The notes beneath the pieces are model-generated. The model searched no databases. It was not told where the DNA came from and was given only the letters and a program-made list of their open reading frames with translations. 64,000 bases of DNA. Origin: Arsenicicoccus cauae. GTDB lineage: Bacteria > Actinomycetota > Actinomycetes > Actinomycetales > Dermatophilaceae. The first letter of the stretch is position 1; every line of letters starts with the position of its first letter. Shown here one piece after another: positions 50,509 through 60,788 of this stretch. The stretch lies in the NCBI RefSeq assembly GCF_009707125.1, contig NZ_WLVL01000039.1, forward strand, positions 248,001 through 312,000, given 5' to 3'. Both the position numbers and the translations under genes were made by a program.

Positions 50509-51333
50509 ATGCCCTCCCCCCTCACCCGGCGCGACGCCCTGCGTCTCGGCCTCGGTCTCGGTCTCGGCACCGTCGCCCTCACCTCCTCCGTCACCGCGCC
50601 GGCGCACGCCGACGTCTCCGGCCCCAAGGCCGCCACCGGATCGTTCGCCTCGCGCTACCGCGGCGGTCAGGAGACCGTCTGGGAGGTGCTCTACCCGCCC
50701 GGCTTCACCCCAGGTGACCGACTGCCGGTCATGATCACGCTCCACGGCAAGGGCGGAAACCACACGACGCCCGAGGGACTGCGCTTCCTGGAGCACGCGG
50801 AGACCCTGCGGGCCGAGGGCCTGCGGCCGTTCGCCTGCGTGGGCGTCGACGGCGGCGACACCTGGTGGCACGACCGGGCCGACGGGACGGACAGCGCGGC
50901 TATGGTCGCCTACGAGCTGGCCCCGATCCTCTCCGGCCTGGGCCTGGACCTGACCCGTCCGGCGCTCTACGGATTGTCGATGGGTGGCATGGGCGCCGTC
51001 TGGCTGGCCTCGCGCCTCGGCCCCAACCGTTTGTCGAGCCTCACCATCGCCAGCACCCCGTTCCCCGCGACGTGGGACCGGTTCAGCGGGTCCTACGACT
51101 CCCCCGCCGACTTCGCGGTCCACGACATCCGTCGGCACTGGGCGAGCCTGCGGGGGCTGCCGATCCGCGTGGACATCGGCGATCAGGACCCCTTCCTCCA
51201 GGAGAACCTCGCGCTCCGACCCCTGGCCGACCCGCAGCCGGAGTTCCACGTCTCCCCAGGCGGGCACGACTGGGACTTCTGGGGCCGGGTGGCGCTGGAG
51301 CAGATGCGGTTCATCTCCCGCCATCTGGATTGA
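50509..51333 (+). CDS. Tat-exported esterase, first of tandem pair
   Basis: 274 residues. Twin-arginine signal (LTRRDALRLGLGLGLGTVAL ... AHA). Alpha/beta-hydrolase of the esterase D/PHB-depolymerase type: LPVMITLHGKGGN, nucleophile Ser in YGLSMGGMG, Asp in DIGDQDPF and His in PGGHDWDFW. The substrate is unknown. Ends overlapping the beginning of a second copy (TGATG). A duplication is likely: the two proteins share about half of their residues by eye. Confidence 0.88.
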   Translation: MPSPLTRRDALRLGLGLGLGTVALTSSVTAPAHADVSGPKAATGSFASRYRGGQETVWEVLYPPGFTPGDRLPVMITLHGKGGNHTTPEGLRFLEHAETLRAEGLRPFACVGVDGGDTWWHDRADGTDSAAMVAYELAPILSGLGLDLTRPALYGLSMGGMGAVWLASRLGPNRLSSLTIASTPFPATWDRFSGSYDSPADFAVHDIRRHWASLRGLPIRVDIGDQDPFLQENLALRPLADPQPEFHVSPGGHDWDFWGRVALEQMRFISRHLD

Positions 51334-51337
51334 TGCC

Positions 51338-51343
51338 TAGGCT
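51338..51343 (+). promoter_or_regulatory. -10 box of second esterase (leaderless)
   Basis: TAGGCT, seven bases before ATG 51351; supports this start against ATG 51333. Confidence 0.45.
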
Positions 51344-51350
51344 GGGCACC

Positions 51351-52205
51351 ATGGACCGACGCAGCCTGCTCCGGCTCGCAGGAGGCCTGTCGCTGGCCGG
51401 CGCTCTGGGCGCCTGCTCCAGCCCCAAGGGTGATCGCCCGCTTCCCAAGACCCCCCAGGTCACCCAGACTCCCGCGCCCGAACAGAGAGTGCAGAACGTC
51501 TCCAAGATCGACGGCGTCATCATCTCCAAGTACCTGAGGGGCGAGCCGGCACCCTGGGTGGTGCTCTTCCCGCCGGGGTACTCGCGGGGCGCCCGGATTC
51601 CCGTGCTCCTGACTCTGCACGGCACCGGGGGCGATCAAGGCACCCCCTGGATCCTGCGCTGGCCAGAGACCTCAGCGCAGCTCCAGGCCGAGGGGCTGCC
51701 TGCGTTTGCCTGCGTCGGCATCAAGGGCGGGGACAGGTGGTGGCATCCGCGGGCGGACGGGACCGACAGCGCTGCCCTCGTCACAGATGAGTTCGCTACC
51801 GTCCTCAGGGGCCTGGGCCTGGACATGTCGCGGCCCGCGGTCTACGGCTACTCCATGGGCGGCGTCGGCGCGCTCTACCTAGGAGCCATGCTCGGAAGAC
51901 ACCGCGTCTCGTCCGTGGTAGCCGCAAGTACGCCCTTCATACCGTCCTTCGCGGAGAGCCAGGGAGCGTATGACACGCAGACGGACTTCAACCAGCACAA
52001 CATTCGTTCCCTATGGCCACGCCTCCAGGGGCTCCCCGTTCGCATCGATATAGGCGACCGTGACCCGTTCCTCTCTATGAACCGTGACTTCATCCCCACG
52101 GCCCAGCCGGCACCGGAGTTTCATATCAACCCTGGGGGCCACGATGCCGAGTACTGGGGCCGCATGGCCCTCGACCAGTTGCGGTTCGTCGCGCGACACT
52201 TCTGA
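51351..52205 (+). CDS. Esterase lipoprotein, second of tandem pair
   Basis: 284 residues. Signal MDRRSLLRLAGGLSLAGALG-A-C with a twin-arginine and lipobox cysteine (C22), so probably a membrane-anchored lipoprotein, whereas the first copy is free. Same hydrolase motifs: YGYSMGGVG, DIGDRDPFL, PGGHDAEYW. Residue-level similarity to the first copy extends from about residue 45. Codons contain more A/T than neighbouring genes. A leaderless start at 51351 is preferred. Confidence 0.85.
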   Translation: MDRRSLLRLAGGLSLAGALGACSSPKGDRPLPKTPQVTQTPAPEQRVQNVSKIDGVIISKYLRGEPAPWVVLFPPGYSRGARIPVLLTLHGTGGDQGTPWILRWPETSAQLQAEGLPAFACVGIKGGDRWWHPRADGTDSAALVTDEFATVLRGLGLDMSRPAVYGYSMGGVGALYLGAMLGRHRVSSVVAASTPFIPSFAESQGAYDTQTDFNQHNIRSLWPRLQGLPVRIDIGDRDPFLSMNRDFIPTAQPAPEFHINPGGHDAEYWGRMALDQLRFVARHF

Positions 52206-52213
52206 GCCAGGCG

Positions 52214-53038
52214 TCAGGCGTGTGCGTCGCCGCCGTCGAGGGCGCCGGCCTCGTCCTCGGTGCGCAGCAGCCACAACGCTCCGGCGAGAGCGAGCGTGAG
52301 CCCCACCACGACCTGCGGCAGCGACCCGGGCCGGGTGTGCTCCCCGAGCAGGCCGATCCCGAAGGCTGCGGGGAAGGCCGTGGCCATCCCGTAGTTGCAG
52401 CCGAGCACCGGCGCAGCATGCCCGCGGGCCAGTCCTTTCGTGAGATGCACCTGACCCAGGGCCATGCCCGAGATGACGAGCATGCCGGCGACCCAGTTGA
52501 GCAGGGGCAGCTCCCAGAACCTCCAGACGACGTGGGTGTGGTCGCCGATGAGCAGGCGCGCGCAGATGGCCGAGAAGGAGAACCCGAAGCCGGCCAGCAG
52601 CCCGTTCACCACCGGCCCTCCGGGCAGGAGCAGCCCCAGTGCGCAGGCCGCCGCGCAGCCCAGGAGGACGTTGATGTCGCGAGCCTCGATCGGCGGCGGG
52701 GGTCCGGTGATGGTCACCATCCCGAGCGCCGCGATGCCGACGACCACCGCCAGGATGGCGAGAGCGTCCGATGCTCGCAGCCGACGCACACCCTGGACGT
52801 GCTGGATGACTGCCGTCACGGCAAGCGCCGAGGTGACGCAGGCCTGCACGATGAGCAGCGGCAGGAAGCGGCGGGCGAAGAGGGTGAACAGGAACCCCGC
52901 CCCCTGCAACGCCGTGCCGATCCACCAGCTCCGCGACCGGAGCGCCCCTCCTGCGGCCTGCGAACCCTTGTGCAGACGAGCCCCCGAGATGCCGTAGGCA
53001 AGGACGCCCAGGACGAGCATGACGACGGCGAGGATCAC
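52214..53038 (-). CDS. DMT-superfamily (EamA-like) membrane protein
   Basis: 274 residues, about ten helices. Starts MILAVVMLVLGVLAYGISGA; half-repeats with GLLAGFGFSFSAICARLLIG and ALGQVHLTKGLARGHAAPVLGCNYGM, similar to drug/metabolite transporters. Substrate unknown. It ends eight bases past the esterase stop, convergent with it. Confidence 0.75.
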   Translation of the reverse strand: MILAVVMLVLGVLAYGISGARLHKGSQAAGGALRSRSWWIGTALQGAGFLFTLFARRFLPLLIVQACVTSALAVTAVIQHVQGVRRLRASDALAILAVVVGIAALGMVTITGPPPPIEARDINVLLGCAAACALGLLLPGGPVVNGLLAGFGFSFSAICARLLIGDHTHVVWRFWELPLLNWVAGMLVISGMALGQVHLTKGLARGHAAPVLGCNYGMATAFPAAFGIGLLGEHTRPGSLPQVVVGLTLALAGALWLLRTEDEAGALDGGDAHA

Positions 53039-53106
53039 GGGCTTACGCTACCGCCCAGCACCACCGCCCCGGTCCCGCCCGGCCGGTGGCGCGAACCAGG
53101 CGGGCC

Positions 53107-53658
53107 TCAGCACCCGGGGGTGAGGATGGCCTTGGCGAAAGCCCCTGTCTGGTAGAAGAGCTGCCTCTGGGCGTCATATGGTTCACCCGCGTCGAGGTAG
53201 GTGGCACGTCCCGGGAAGCATCGCCCCACCAGTAACCGCGCACGTTCTACCTGGGGGCGGAACGTGATGATCTGGACTGACCGCCAACCGCGCTCGCGGC
53301 CGAGTCGACCTATCTCCTGTGCCTCCCCCTGGGTCGTCGACGGGGCCGGGTCGAAGCACGTGACCCTTCGATCTATAGGTGTTCTGCATGGGGCCGGAAG
53401 CACGCCATGCGTATCAGCGGGATGGGCGGAGACGACCAGCTGTGGGGCGACACCCCGGTCGAGCATCGACTCGCCCAAGGCGATGCGCTCTGGAGACGAG
53501 GGGCCGAGGATGACGATGACGTCGGAGGTCCCGGGGATGTCGACCCGTGGGTGAGTGACCAGCCACGCATGACGCCCCATAAACCCCGCCAAGGTCACGA
53601 CCATCACGCCGACGACCAGACCGACGAACCGCACGGCACGGCCTCGGGTCATGCTCAC
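53107..53658 (-). CDS. DUF218 (SanA/YdcF/ElyC-like) membrane-anchored protein
   Basis: 183 residues. One N-terminal membrane helix (about 10-28) precedes the DUF218 fold: SDVIVILGPSSPERIALGES, LVVSAHP and WRSVQIITFRPQVERARLLV. The family is linked to envelope and lipid-carrier metabolism. ATG overlaps the upstream hydrolase stop (ATGA), so it is cotranscribed with that gene and probably belongs to the polysaccharide locus. Confidence 0.78.
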   Translation of the reverse strand: MSMTRGRAVRFVGLVVGVMVVTLAGFMGRHAWLVTHPRVDIPGTSDVIVILGPSSPERIALGESMLDRGVAPQLVVSAHPADTHGVLPAPCRTPIDRRVTCFDPAPSTTQGEAQEIGRLGRERGWRSVQIITFRPQVERARLLVGRCFPGRATYLDAGEPYDAQRQLFYQTGAFAKAILTPGC

Positions 53659-55274
53659 GGACGACGCCGAAGTGCTGTTTCAGCGATCGTCCGGATCCGT
53701 TGGCGCGACGTCTCCCCCAACGCCGAGTGGTCCATGTCATGCCAATAGTGACGCAGAACGGGCCTCCCCTGGCGTTCCCACCGCCTACCAGCGGCCTTGC
53801 CCTCGACTTCCAGGAAGTGTCTCTCCCCGATGTCGCCGAAGTGCAGCTCGACCGGCAGGTCGATGGGGACCCCCCTGAAGACGGAGTCAGCATCCTCCAT
53901 CAGGGCCTGGCGGGCCAACAAGGTTCGCAGGGGTAGCGGAACGTTGCCCTTCGCGACGTCGCGTACACGCTTGAGAGCGCCCTTTGCCCGATCACGGCGG
54001 CGACGGGGGGCCGGTTCATCACCGGGGACCTCGTCAACTGTCCCGAAGAACCGCTTCAACCATGGCCCCTCCATGTATCTGACGGCCAGGCGCGGATCGG
54101 GCTGCCACATGAGGTTGTCCAGGGCGACGATACGACGTAGCTGGACCCTGCTGGAGGCGCGAAGGAAGAGCCAAGCGCCGACGCACAAACCAATGGCCGT
54201 AGGGAGCACTCCGGCCCTTTCGGTGATGAAGGCCACGGCGGCTTCCACGTCCTCGACCGCCTCCTCGCAGTACGGGTTCGGCTCGCGTGGCTGGTCGGGG
54301 TCCAGATGCACCCCCAAGCCGCGACGTTCAGCGCGGATCCCCATAACACCGTGGGCCCCTTGCTCCCTGGCGATGGTCACCCACAGGCCGGAAGGTCCCT
54401 CTGCAGATTCGGCCCCAGCCGCAGTGAATACGACCGAGGCCACCGAACCGCTGGTCGGCTCCGTCAGGACCCCGTGAAGGGCATGGGGACCTACCTGCAC
54501 GAACCTCTCGACGATCTCGACTCCCCCCACGTTGAAGGTGGCGCAAAGACGTGCTGTCGGCCTAGGGACGGGTTGAGTCTCAGCGCGCGGCAGCTGGCCG
54601 ATGATGTCGCTGATGGCCGCATGCGGGACCGCAGCGAAGCGAGGATGGGCCGAGTACAGCAGATCTGCGACCCGCCGGTCGCTCTCCTTGCGCACCTGGG
54701 TGGTGCCGGAACCAGGCTGAAGCTTTAGCTTGAGGCTGCTGAGGCGTTCGATGGCCTCCCCCGAGAACATCACCCCGCACAACTCGACGCCGGTGGAGAC
54801 CGGCACGGACGGCACCTCACAGCTCAGCTGACGCAACTTGACCGAGGCCCGCACGTAGGCCCGGCCGTTGACAGGCTCCCAGCACAACCGCAATGCATCG
54901 GACGCCGAGGTCCAGGTCGACAGGACCGTGGCGCCTAGCCGTAACCCGATGAAGTGAATCGGCAGTCCCTGACTCCATGACTGGACGAACTCTTCAACGG
55001 TGGTCAGGTCTTGATGCCATGCAGTCACAGGGTCGCTGCCCGGCAATGCGGCGGAGCTCCCGCTTCCGCGCCAGTCGAATCGGACCGACACGAAGCCTGC
55101 CTCCGCCAGCCGAACCCCGAGGACATGGAGGGCACGAGCGCTGATGACAGCCTCGCGCCCGAAGGATGGCGCCACCACCACCACACCCACGCACTCTCCG
55201 ACGGGGCGGCAGATCCAGGCAGACAGGGTCCGCTCGCCCTCGCCGATCCACGTCGGCTCCCCCACGGTCGACAT
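53655..55274 (-). CDS. Double alpha/beta-hydrolase protein of the polysaccharide locus
   Basis: 539 residues that read as two hydrolase halves. Residues 1-130: VVVVAPSFGREAVISARALH and FDWRGSGSS, with nucleophile position occupied by GLRLGA (no Ser). Residues 265-539: VVFTAAGAESAEGPSGLWVT, RAERRGLG, GLCVGAW (Cys at the nucleophile position) and HYWHDMDHS. Neither half has a normal G-x-S-x-G, so it may be catalytically altered. Relatives occur beside capsule or exosortase genes. Cotranscribed with the DUF218 gene. Confidence 0.55.
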   Translation of the reverse strand: MSTVGEPTWIGEGERTLSAWICRPVGECVGVVVVAPSFGREAVISARALHVLGVRLAEAGFVSVRFDWRGSGSSAALPGSDPVTAWHQDLTTVEEFVQSWSQGLPIHFIGLRLGATVLSTWTSASDALRLCWEPVNGRAYVRASVKLRQLSCEVPSVPVSTGVELCGVMFSGEAIERLSSLKLKLQPGSGTTQVRKESDRRVADLLYSAHPRFAAVPHAAISDIIGQLPRAETQPVPRPTARLCATFNVGGVEIVERFVQVGPHALHGVLTEPTSGSVASVVFTAAGAESAEGPSGLWVTIAREQGAHGVMGIRAERRGLGVHLDPDQPREPNPYCEEAVEDVEAAVAFITERAGVLPTAIGLCVGAWLFLRASSRVQLRRIVALDNLMWQPDPRLAVRYMEGPWLKRFFGTVDEVPGDEPAPRRRRDRAKGALKRVRDVAKGNVPLPLRTLLARQALMEDADSVFRGVPIDLPVELHFGDIGERHFLEVEGKAAGRRWERQGRPVLRHYWHDMDHSALGETSRQRIRTIAETALRRRP

Positions 55275-55409
55275 TCTCCACGTCCCTTCCTCTCGTCCCC
55301 CCGCGACCCGTGAGGGTCACGATCACGCGCGCGTCCGGCGGCACGGTCAGTCTCGCCCGCAATCGACTCTCGCTCAACTGACGCTGGCGGTAGGCGCGAC
55401 ACGTGGTCG

Positions 55410-56390
55410 TCAGCCGCGCCGGTCGGATCGGTGCGTCCGATACCAATCAACCGTGGCGCGCACACCGTCCTCCAGGTTGATCTGAGGGGACCATCCGGAC
55501 CCCTTCAGGGTTGACACGTCGAGCAGCTTGCGCGGGGTCCCGTCGGGCTTGGACGTGTCCCACTCAATAGACCCGCGGTAGCCGACGGCGTCGGCCACGA
55601 TGCCCGCCAGCTCCTTGATCGTGACGTCCGTCCCGGTGCCGACATTGACCTGACCAGGGCCGTCGTAGTGCTCCAACAGGTGCAGGCAGGCCGCGGCCAT
55701 GTCGTCCACGTGGAGGAACTCGCGTCGTGGCGAACCGGAGCCCCAGTTGGTCACGACGGGGGCGCCCTCGGCCGCAGCCTGGTCGTACCTCCTGATCATG
55801 GCCGGCATGACGTGCGACCCGGTGGGGTCGAAGTTGTCGCCAGGGCCGTAGAGGTTGGTCGGCATAGCCGAGATCCACGGCAGGCCGTACTGCCGACGAA
55901 CAGCCTGGACATGCAGGATCCCGGCGATCTTGGCGATGGCGTAGGCGTCGTTGGTGGGCTCGAGGTGACCCGTCAGCAGGGAGTCCTCGCGGATGGGTTG
56001 CTCGGCGAACTTGGGGTAGATGCATGAGGATCCGAGGAAGAGCACCCGTTCGACCTCATACTTGAGGGCGGCGTCCAGCACGTTGACCTGGATGCGAACG
56101 TTGTCCGACAGGAAGTCCACGGGGTAGGTGTTGTTCGCAAGGATGCCGCCAACCTTGGCCGCAGCCAGGACCACGTATCGAGGCTTGGTCTCGGCGAAGA
56201 AGGAAAAGACCCCCTCGCGGTCCTTCAGGTCCAGCTCAGCGGACGTGCGACCCACGAGTCTCGTGAAGCCCGCTGACCCCAGCCGCCGCCAGACGGCCGA
56301 CCCCACGAGGCCGCGGTGGCCCGCGACGTAGGTCACGGCGTCGCGGTCTAGCGGGCCGGGCGTGTAGTCGACCCCGTCGATGGCGCTCAT
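55410..56390 (-). CDS. fcl: GDP-L-fucose synthase
   Basis: Converts GDP-4-keto-6-deoxymannose to GDP-L-fucose (epimerase and reductase). 326 residues, SDR fold: [31 protein letters not shown], catalytic Tyr-Lys in [11 protein letters not shown], and [11 protein letters not shown]. Starts inside the gmd stop (ATGA). Supplies fucose for the polysaccharide made by this cluster. Confidence 0.96.
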   Translation of the reverse strand: MSAIDGVDYTPGPLDRDAVTYVAGHRGLVGSAVWRRLGSAGFTRLVGRTSAELDLKDREGVFSFFAETKPRYVVLAAAKVGGILANNTYPVDFLSDNVRIQVNVLDAALKYEVERVLFLGSSCIYPKFAEQPIREDSLLTGHLEPTNDAYAIAKIAGILHVQAVRRQYGLPWISAMPTNLYGPGDNFDPTGSHVMPAMIRRYDQAAAEGAPVVTNWGSGSPRREFLHVDDMAAACLHLLEHYDGPGQVNVGTGTDVTIKELAGIVADAVGYRGSIEWDTSKPDGTPRKLLDVSTLKGSGWSPQINLEDGVRATVDWYRTHRSDRRG

Positions 56391-57439
56391 CGCGGCTGAA
56401 CCCCCGGAATCGGCGCGTCGGACCCCAGCGTCGTAGGGGTGTCGATCCAGGGGGTGCCCGCGCACTCGAGTGCCTTGATATCGGCGTCCACCATGATCCG
56501 TGCAAGCTCAGGAGTATGGACCTTGGCCTCCCAACCGAGCTTCTCCTTGGCCTTGGAGGCGTCACCGATCAGCGCGTCCACCTCCGTGGGCCGCAGGTAC
56601 CGCTCGTCGAAACGCACGTGCTCCCCCCAGTCCAGGCCCGCGTGCTCGAAGGCCATAGCCAGGAAGTCCTTGACGGTGTGGTCCTGCCCGGTAGCCAGGA
56701 CGAAGTCCTCGGGCTCGTCGACCTGCAGCATCCGCCACATGCCCTCGACGTACTCCGGGGCGTAGCCCCAGTCGCGGACCGAGTCGATGTTGCCCATGTA
56801 GAGGTGCTTCTGCTGGCCGGCCTTGATCGCGGCCACCGCGCGGGTGATCTTGCGCGTCACGAAGGTCTCGCCGCGGCGCGGCGACTCGTGGTTGAAGAGG
56901 ATCCCGTTGACGGCGAACATGTCGTACGCCTCGCGGTAGTTCTTGGTGATCCAGTACGAGTAGAGCTTGGCGACCCCGTATGGCGAGCGCGGGTAGAACG
57001 GGGTGTCCTCGCCCTGCGGCGGCGGCGTGGCGCCGAACAGCTCGGAGGTCGACGCCTGGTAGAAGCGCGGCCGCACACCCGCGACCCGGATCGCCTCCAG
57101 CAGACGGATCGACCCCACCCCCGTCGTGTCCGCCGTGTGCTCGGGCTCGTCGAAGGACACGCGCACGTGGGACTGCGCCGCCAGGTTGTACACCTCGTCG
57201 GGGTTGATCTCCCCGACGAGGGTCACGAGCCGCGCGCCGTCGCTGAGGTCGCCGTAGTGCAGGAACAGCTTGGCGCCCTCGTCGTGGGGGTCCACGTAGA
57301 GGTGGTCGATCCGGTGGGTGTTGAAGGTCGAGGCGCGGCGGATGAGCCCGTGCACCTCGTATCCCTTGCTGAGCAGGAGCTCGGCCAGGTAGGAGCCGTC
57401 CTGCCCGGTGATGCCAGTGATGAGCGCGCGCTTGGTCAC
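56387..57439 (-). CDS. gmd: GDP-mannose 4,6-dehydratase
   Basis: Makes GDP-4-keto-6-deoxymannose from GDP-mannose, the step before Fcl. 350 residues. NADP motif [36 protein letters not shown]; catalytic Tyr-Lys in [31 protein letters not shown] 57439 fits the family N-terminus (VTKRALITG) and follows GGAAGG; the ATG upstream is out of family range. Confidence 0.97.
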   Translation of the reverse strand: MTKRALITGITGQDGSYLAELLLSKGYEVHGLIRRASTFNTHRIDHLYVDPHDEGAKLFLHYGDLSDGARLVTLVGEINPDEVYNLAAQSHVRVSFDEPEHTADTTGVGSIRLLEAIRVAGVRPRFYQASTSELFGATPPPQGEDTPFYPRSPYGVAKLYSYWITKNYREAYDMFAVNGILFNHESPRRGETFVTRKITRAVAAIKAGQQKHLYMGNIDSVRDWGYAPEYVEGMWRMLQVDEPEDFVLATGQDHTVKDFLAMAFEHAGLDWGEHVRFDERYLRPTEVDALIGDASKAKEKLGWEAKVHTPELARIMVDADIKALECAGTPWIDTPTTLGSDAPIPGVQPR

Positions 57440-57474
57440 GTGGTGCCTTCCGAGGGGTAGTGGAGCGAAGAAGT

Positions 57475-58743
57475 TCAGTGCGAGTCGGCGAGAGTCGGCG
57501 CCGTGACGGCCCGGCGACGCTCGACGAGACCCTGCAGCCACGCCGAGAAGCCAGAGATGGCCGACGCTGCCGAGAGGTTCGCCGCCGCGAAGCGGGTGGC
57601 GGACTCGGCATACCTGCGAGAGCCGTCAGGATCGGCGACAAGCGCTTCGACGGTGCTCAGCATGAGGGCCGGGTCGCCTGCCGGTATGACGGGCCCGGCG
57701 TCCGCCGCCCGCACCTCGTCGGCGCAGGAACCGTCGTCCGATGTCGCGGCCACGACGGGACGACCCACGCGGAAGTAGGACGTCAGCTTGCTCGGCACGG
57801 CCATCTCCTTGACGCCGGCCTTCTCGTTGACCAGCAGCACGTCTGCGGCCTCCAGGGCGGCCCGGAACTCGCCGTCCGGCAGCGCCGGGGCAAACGTCAG
57901 GTTGGCGCAGCCGGCGCCCAGCTCCTCCAGCCGGGCACGCTGGTTGCCGTCGCCCACCAGCACGAACATCACGTCCGACTGCTGCTGCTGAGCCAGGCGA
58001 GCCGCCTCGACGACGTTCTCCAGGCCCTGCTTGGCGCCCATGTTGCCGGCGTGCAGCGCGATCGGGCGGTCGGGGTCCCCTGCCAGCGTGGCCCGCATCT
58101 GGCGGACATCGACGCCGTGCGGGTCGGTCCGCAGGTGAGCCCAGTTTCGGTTGACGACCACCTTGCTCCCGTCGACCCCCACCTCCTGCACCACGTAGCG
58201 CCGGAACCGCTCGTGGATCACCGACACCCCGTCGGCCAGACCCAGCACACCACGCTCCAGGATCTTGAACGCCGCAGCCGCGACCGCGCCGGCGCTCCCC
58301 AGCTCGGCCAGCCCGGTGGAGTACATGTCCTGCACCCAGATGGCTGTCTGCGGGCGCCCTGCCCCAAGTCGGGCTCGGGCCAGGGCGAAGCCGGAGGAGA
58401 TCAGCGCCGGGCTGACGGTGAGTACGAGGTCGGGCTTGCCCCAGCCGACCAGGAGGGTGTGCAGACCGAAGGTGAGCTCCATGACGGCCCGCCCGAGCCC
58501 AGGGCCACCGTCTGCGCTAGGAATGGTGTGCCACAGACGCGTCACGGGGACTCCGTCGACGATGTCCTCGCGGCGGCGACCGGAGAATCCGGTGTAGTTG
58601 GTCCAGCTGGGGTAGTGAGGGATGCCAGCGATCACGTGGACGTCGTGGCCAAGGTCGAGGAGCCCCTGGGCAAGGCCAGCGGTGTAGGGCGCGGTTCCGG
58701 AGGGCTCCGGCGCATAGTTCAAGCACACGATCAAGATTTGCAT
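57475..58743 (-). CDS. Glycosyltransferase (GT4, WcaI-like)
   Basis: 422 residues, GT-B fold. Starts [20 protein letters not shown], a signature of WcaI-type transferases; [20 protein letters not shown] is the donor-domain motif; [20 protein letters not shown] includes the E-x7-E-type region. Adds a sugar, perhaps fucose, to the lipid-linked repeat. Same strand as gmd, 36 bp upstream. Confidence 0.88.
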   Translation of the reverse strand: MQILIVCLNYAPEPSGTAPYTAGLAQGLLDLGHDVHVIAGIPHYPSWTNYTGFSGRRREDIVDGVPVTRLWHTIPSADGGPGLGRAVMELTFGLHTLLVGWGKPDLVLTVSPALISSGFALARARLGAGRPQTAIWVQDMYSTGLAELGSAGAVAAAAFKILERGVLGLADGVSVIHERFRRYVVQEVGVDGSKVVVNRNWAHLRTDPHGVDVRQMRATLAGDPDRPIALHAGNMGAKQGLENVVEAARLAQQQQSDVMFVLVGDGNQRARLEELGAGCANLTFAPALPDGEFRAALEAADVLLVNEKAGVKEMAVPSKLTSYFRVGRPVVAATSDDGSCADEVRAADAGPVIPAGDPALMLSTVEALVADPDGSRRYAESATRFAAANLSAASAISGFSAWLQGLVERRRAVTAPTLADSH

Positions 58744-58758
58744 GACGGGACAGCGTCC

Positions 58759-59883
58759 TTAGCTGGTGCGGGTGAGGTGGTTGTAGGAACGCTCGAGCTG
58801 CGCGACGACCGGCTCCATGCCGAGCTCGTCCCTGATGGCCGCACGGGCGTTGCCGCCGCTCTGCGTGCGCAGCGACGGATCGGAGAGAAGCCGGTCCACA
58901 GCCATGGCAACCCCGGCGGCGCCCGGGGGTGTGACACTGCCCGCGGCCCGTCGCTCGACAATGGGTGCCAGGCCGCACGAGTCCGTCACGACCACCGGAC
59001 GCCCGAGCGACATCGCCTCCAGCACAGTCATGGGATAAGGCTCGTCTACCGACGGCAGGACATATATGTCGGCCGCCCGCATCGCAGCTGACGTCTGATG
59101 AGGCGGGAGTGGGCCCTCCCAGACGAGTCGATCTCCAAGACCGCTGCGGCTGATGGCATCCCTGACCTCCTGGCCCAGCCCCTCGTCCGGACCGACCATC
59201 CGAAAGACCACTTCCGGGTAGCGCGGCGCCAGCCTGACCGCCATCTCGACGAAGTCCAGCGGACGCTTGCGGGCTTGGACCCGGGCGAGGAAGAGGACCT
59301 GGGGAGCGCTCCCGGCCGCGGAAGGCAGCGGGGTTGCCGGGGGCAGGTCGATTCCGTTGCGCAGATGCTCGAGTCGCAGGGGAGAGGCGACCTCCTGCAA
59401 GCCGCGTCGCTCCGCGTCGGTCAGATAGAAGACACGACCGGCTCCACGCAGAACACGCCGGGTCATTGTCAGGTCCAGCGGGCGCGCCAATGGGTTCCCG
59501 GACGGCACGACCATGCCGTGGGTCTGCAGGACGTACGGCTGTCGACCCAGGTGCGTAGCCAGTGCCGCGGGCAGCGTGACCAGGTCACGGGCTAGATGAA
59601 CATGCACCGCGTCCGCCCTGCGCGCCGCCCGGGCGACGAAGGAGACGAGGCCTGGACTGGACAACCCGTGGAAGCTGCCGGGGACTGGGGCGACCGCTCG
59701 GAACAGTCGAACCCTGACGCCCTCCACCTCGCTCGGCATCGCGTCATAGCCCCAGCTACCGGCGGCCAGAACCACATCGTGGCCCGCCTCTCGCAGCGCC
59801 CGGCACTGGGCAAGGGCTACCCGAGTGGGGCCGCCGTACTCGCCCTTCGGACTGACGAGGGAGACGACCTGGAGCACCCTCAC
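58759..59883 (-). CDS. Glycosyltransferase (GT4)
   Basis: 374 residues, GT-B fold. N-terminal acceptor domain begins MRVLQVVSLVSPKGEYGGPT; donor motif VLFLARVQARKRPLDFVEMA, then YVLPSVDEPYPMTVLEAMSL with the nucleotide-sugar-binding glutamates. The start overlaps the stop of wcaF (ATGA-like). The sugar is unknown. Confidence 0.88.
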   Translation of the reverse strand: MRVLQVVSLVSPKGEYGGPTRVALAQCRALREAGHDVVLAAGSWGYDAMPSEVEGVRVRLFRAVAPVPGSFHGLSSPGLVSFVARAARRADAVHVHLARDLVTLPAALATHLGRQPYVLQTHGMVVPSGNPLARPLDLTMTRRVLRGAGRVFYLTDAERRGLQEVASPLRLEHLRNGIDLPPATPLPSAAGSAPQVLFLARVQARKRPLDFVEMAVRLAPRYPEVVFRMVGPDEGLGQEVRDAISRSGLGDRLVWEGPLPPHQTSAAMRAADIYVLPSVDEPYPMTVLEAMSLGRPVVVTDSCGLAPIVERRAAGSVTPPGAAGVAMAVDRLLSDPSLRTQSGGNARAAIRDELGMEPVVAQLERSYNHLTRTS

Positions 59884-60416
59884 GCGAAACGCACCTCCGC
59901 CCGAGGTGCGACCACACGGGCACCCGGCTCGACGTCCTTGACCACCAGCGCGGTGGCCCCGACGACGGAGTCACAACCCACCGTGACGCCTCTCAGGACG
60001 GTCGCCCGAGCCGCGATCCATGCTCCGTCCTCGACGCGGATCGGGGCGTTGTCGAACTCGAACGCCGGATTGTCGGCCTGGTGGCTTCCAGTGCACAGCA
60101 GGACCCCCTGGGAGATGCACACGTCGTCGCCGATCGAGATGGGCTCGAGGTTGAGCAGCCAGGCACCGACGCCGATCCAACAGTCGTTGCCGATCCGCAA
60201 CTTCCACGGCCAGTGGATCCGGACGTCGTGCCGCAGGAGCACACCTGTGCCGATCTCGGCGCCGAAGGCACGCAGGGCGCGCACTCGCAACGAGCTTGGT
60301 ATGACGACGGAGCGCAGAATCGGCTCGACCAGCACCCAGAGCGCGCAAACCGGCAACGGCTTGCCCTTGTCGTATCCGAATCCGGTGAAGGTCGACAGGC
60401 GACGGCGAACGGGCAC
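59880..60416 (-). CDS. WcaF-like acetyltransferase (left-handed beta helix)
   Basis: 178 residues. Hexapeptide-repeat acyltransferase: VRIHWPWKLRIGNDCWIGVG, ISIGDDVCISQGVLLCTGSH and VTVGCDSVVGATALVVKDV. Family members O-acetylate a sugar of the exopolysaccharide repeat. GTG 60416 follows AAGGAGC. First gene of the minus-strand unit running through GT genes to fcl. Confidence 0.9.
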   Translation of the reverse strand: MPVRRRLSTFTGFGYDKGKPLPVCALWVLVEPILRSVVIPSSLRVRALRAFGAEIGTGVLLRHDVRIHWPWKLRIGNDCWIGVGAWLLNLEPISIGDDVCISQGVLLCTGSHQADNPAFEFDNAPIRVEDGAWIAARATVLRGVTVGCDSVVGATALVVKDVEPGARVVAPRAEVRFA

Positions 60417-60788
60417 GGGCAGCTCCTTGCATTCGCAGAGTGGTCGGTGGAGGAGGTCGGTGCGGGGGGCGGACGCCTGCAGGTTGCGCTCAGGCTAACC
60501 AACCAATTCGACCATCACCGAAAGCCATCTTGCACCGACTTGCCGAAACTACTTCAGGTATCGAGGGTTCTACTCTGAGTAACGAATTGAGGCGATCACT
60601 GATGTGCGGGCCAACTCTATGGTCGACCCAGGAAGCCAGTTGCGCCAATCGTGCCTTCGACTGGCTCATGGTCCGCTAGCGTCACCTAGGGTTGGGCGTT
60701 CATCGTCGACTCACACAGGTTGCACCCGACCCTGTCGCTGAGGTCGGCAGGCAGGTTCGATCATCAACGACGTCGAGGACACCATCGC
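60417..60788. other. Intergenic control region of the polysaccharide cluster
   Basis: About 370 bp between divergent wcaF-like and Wzz-like genes, clearly richer in A/T than the rest (about 60495-60690). It must hold promoters for both units. I could not identify a convincing -35/-10 pair or operator, and no convincing gene. Confidence 0.5.
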
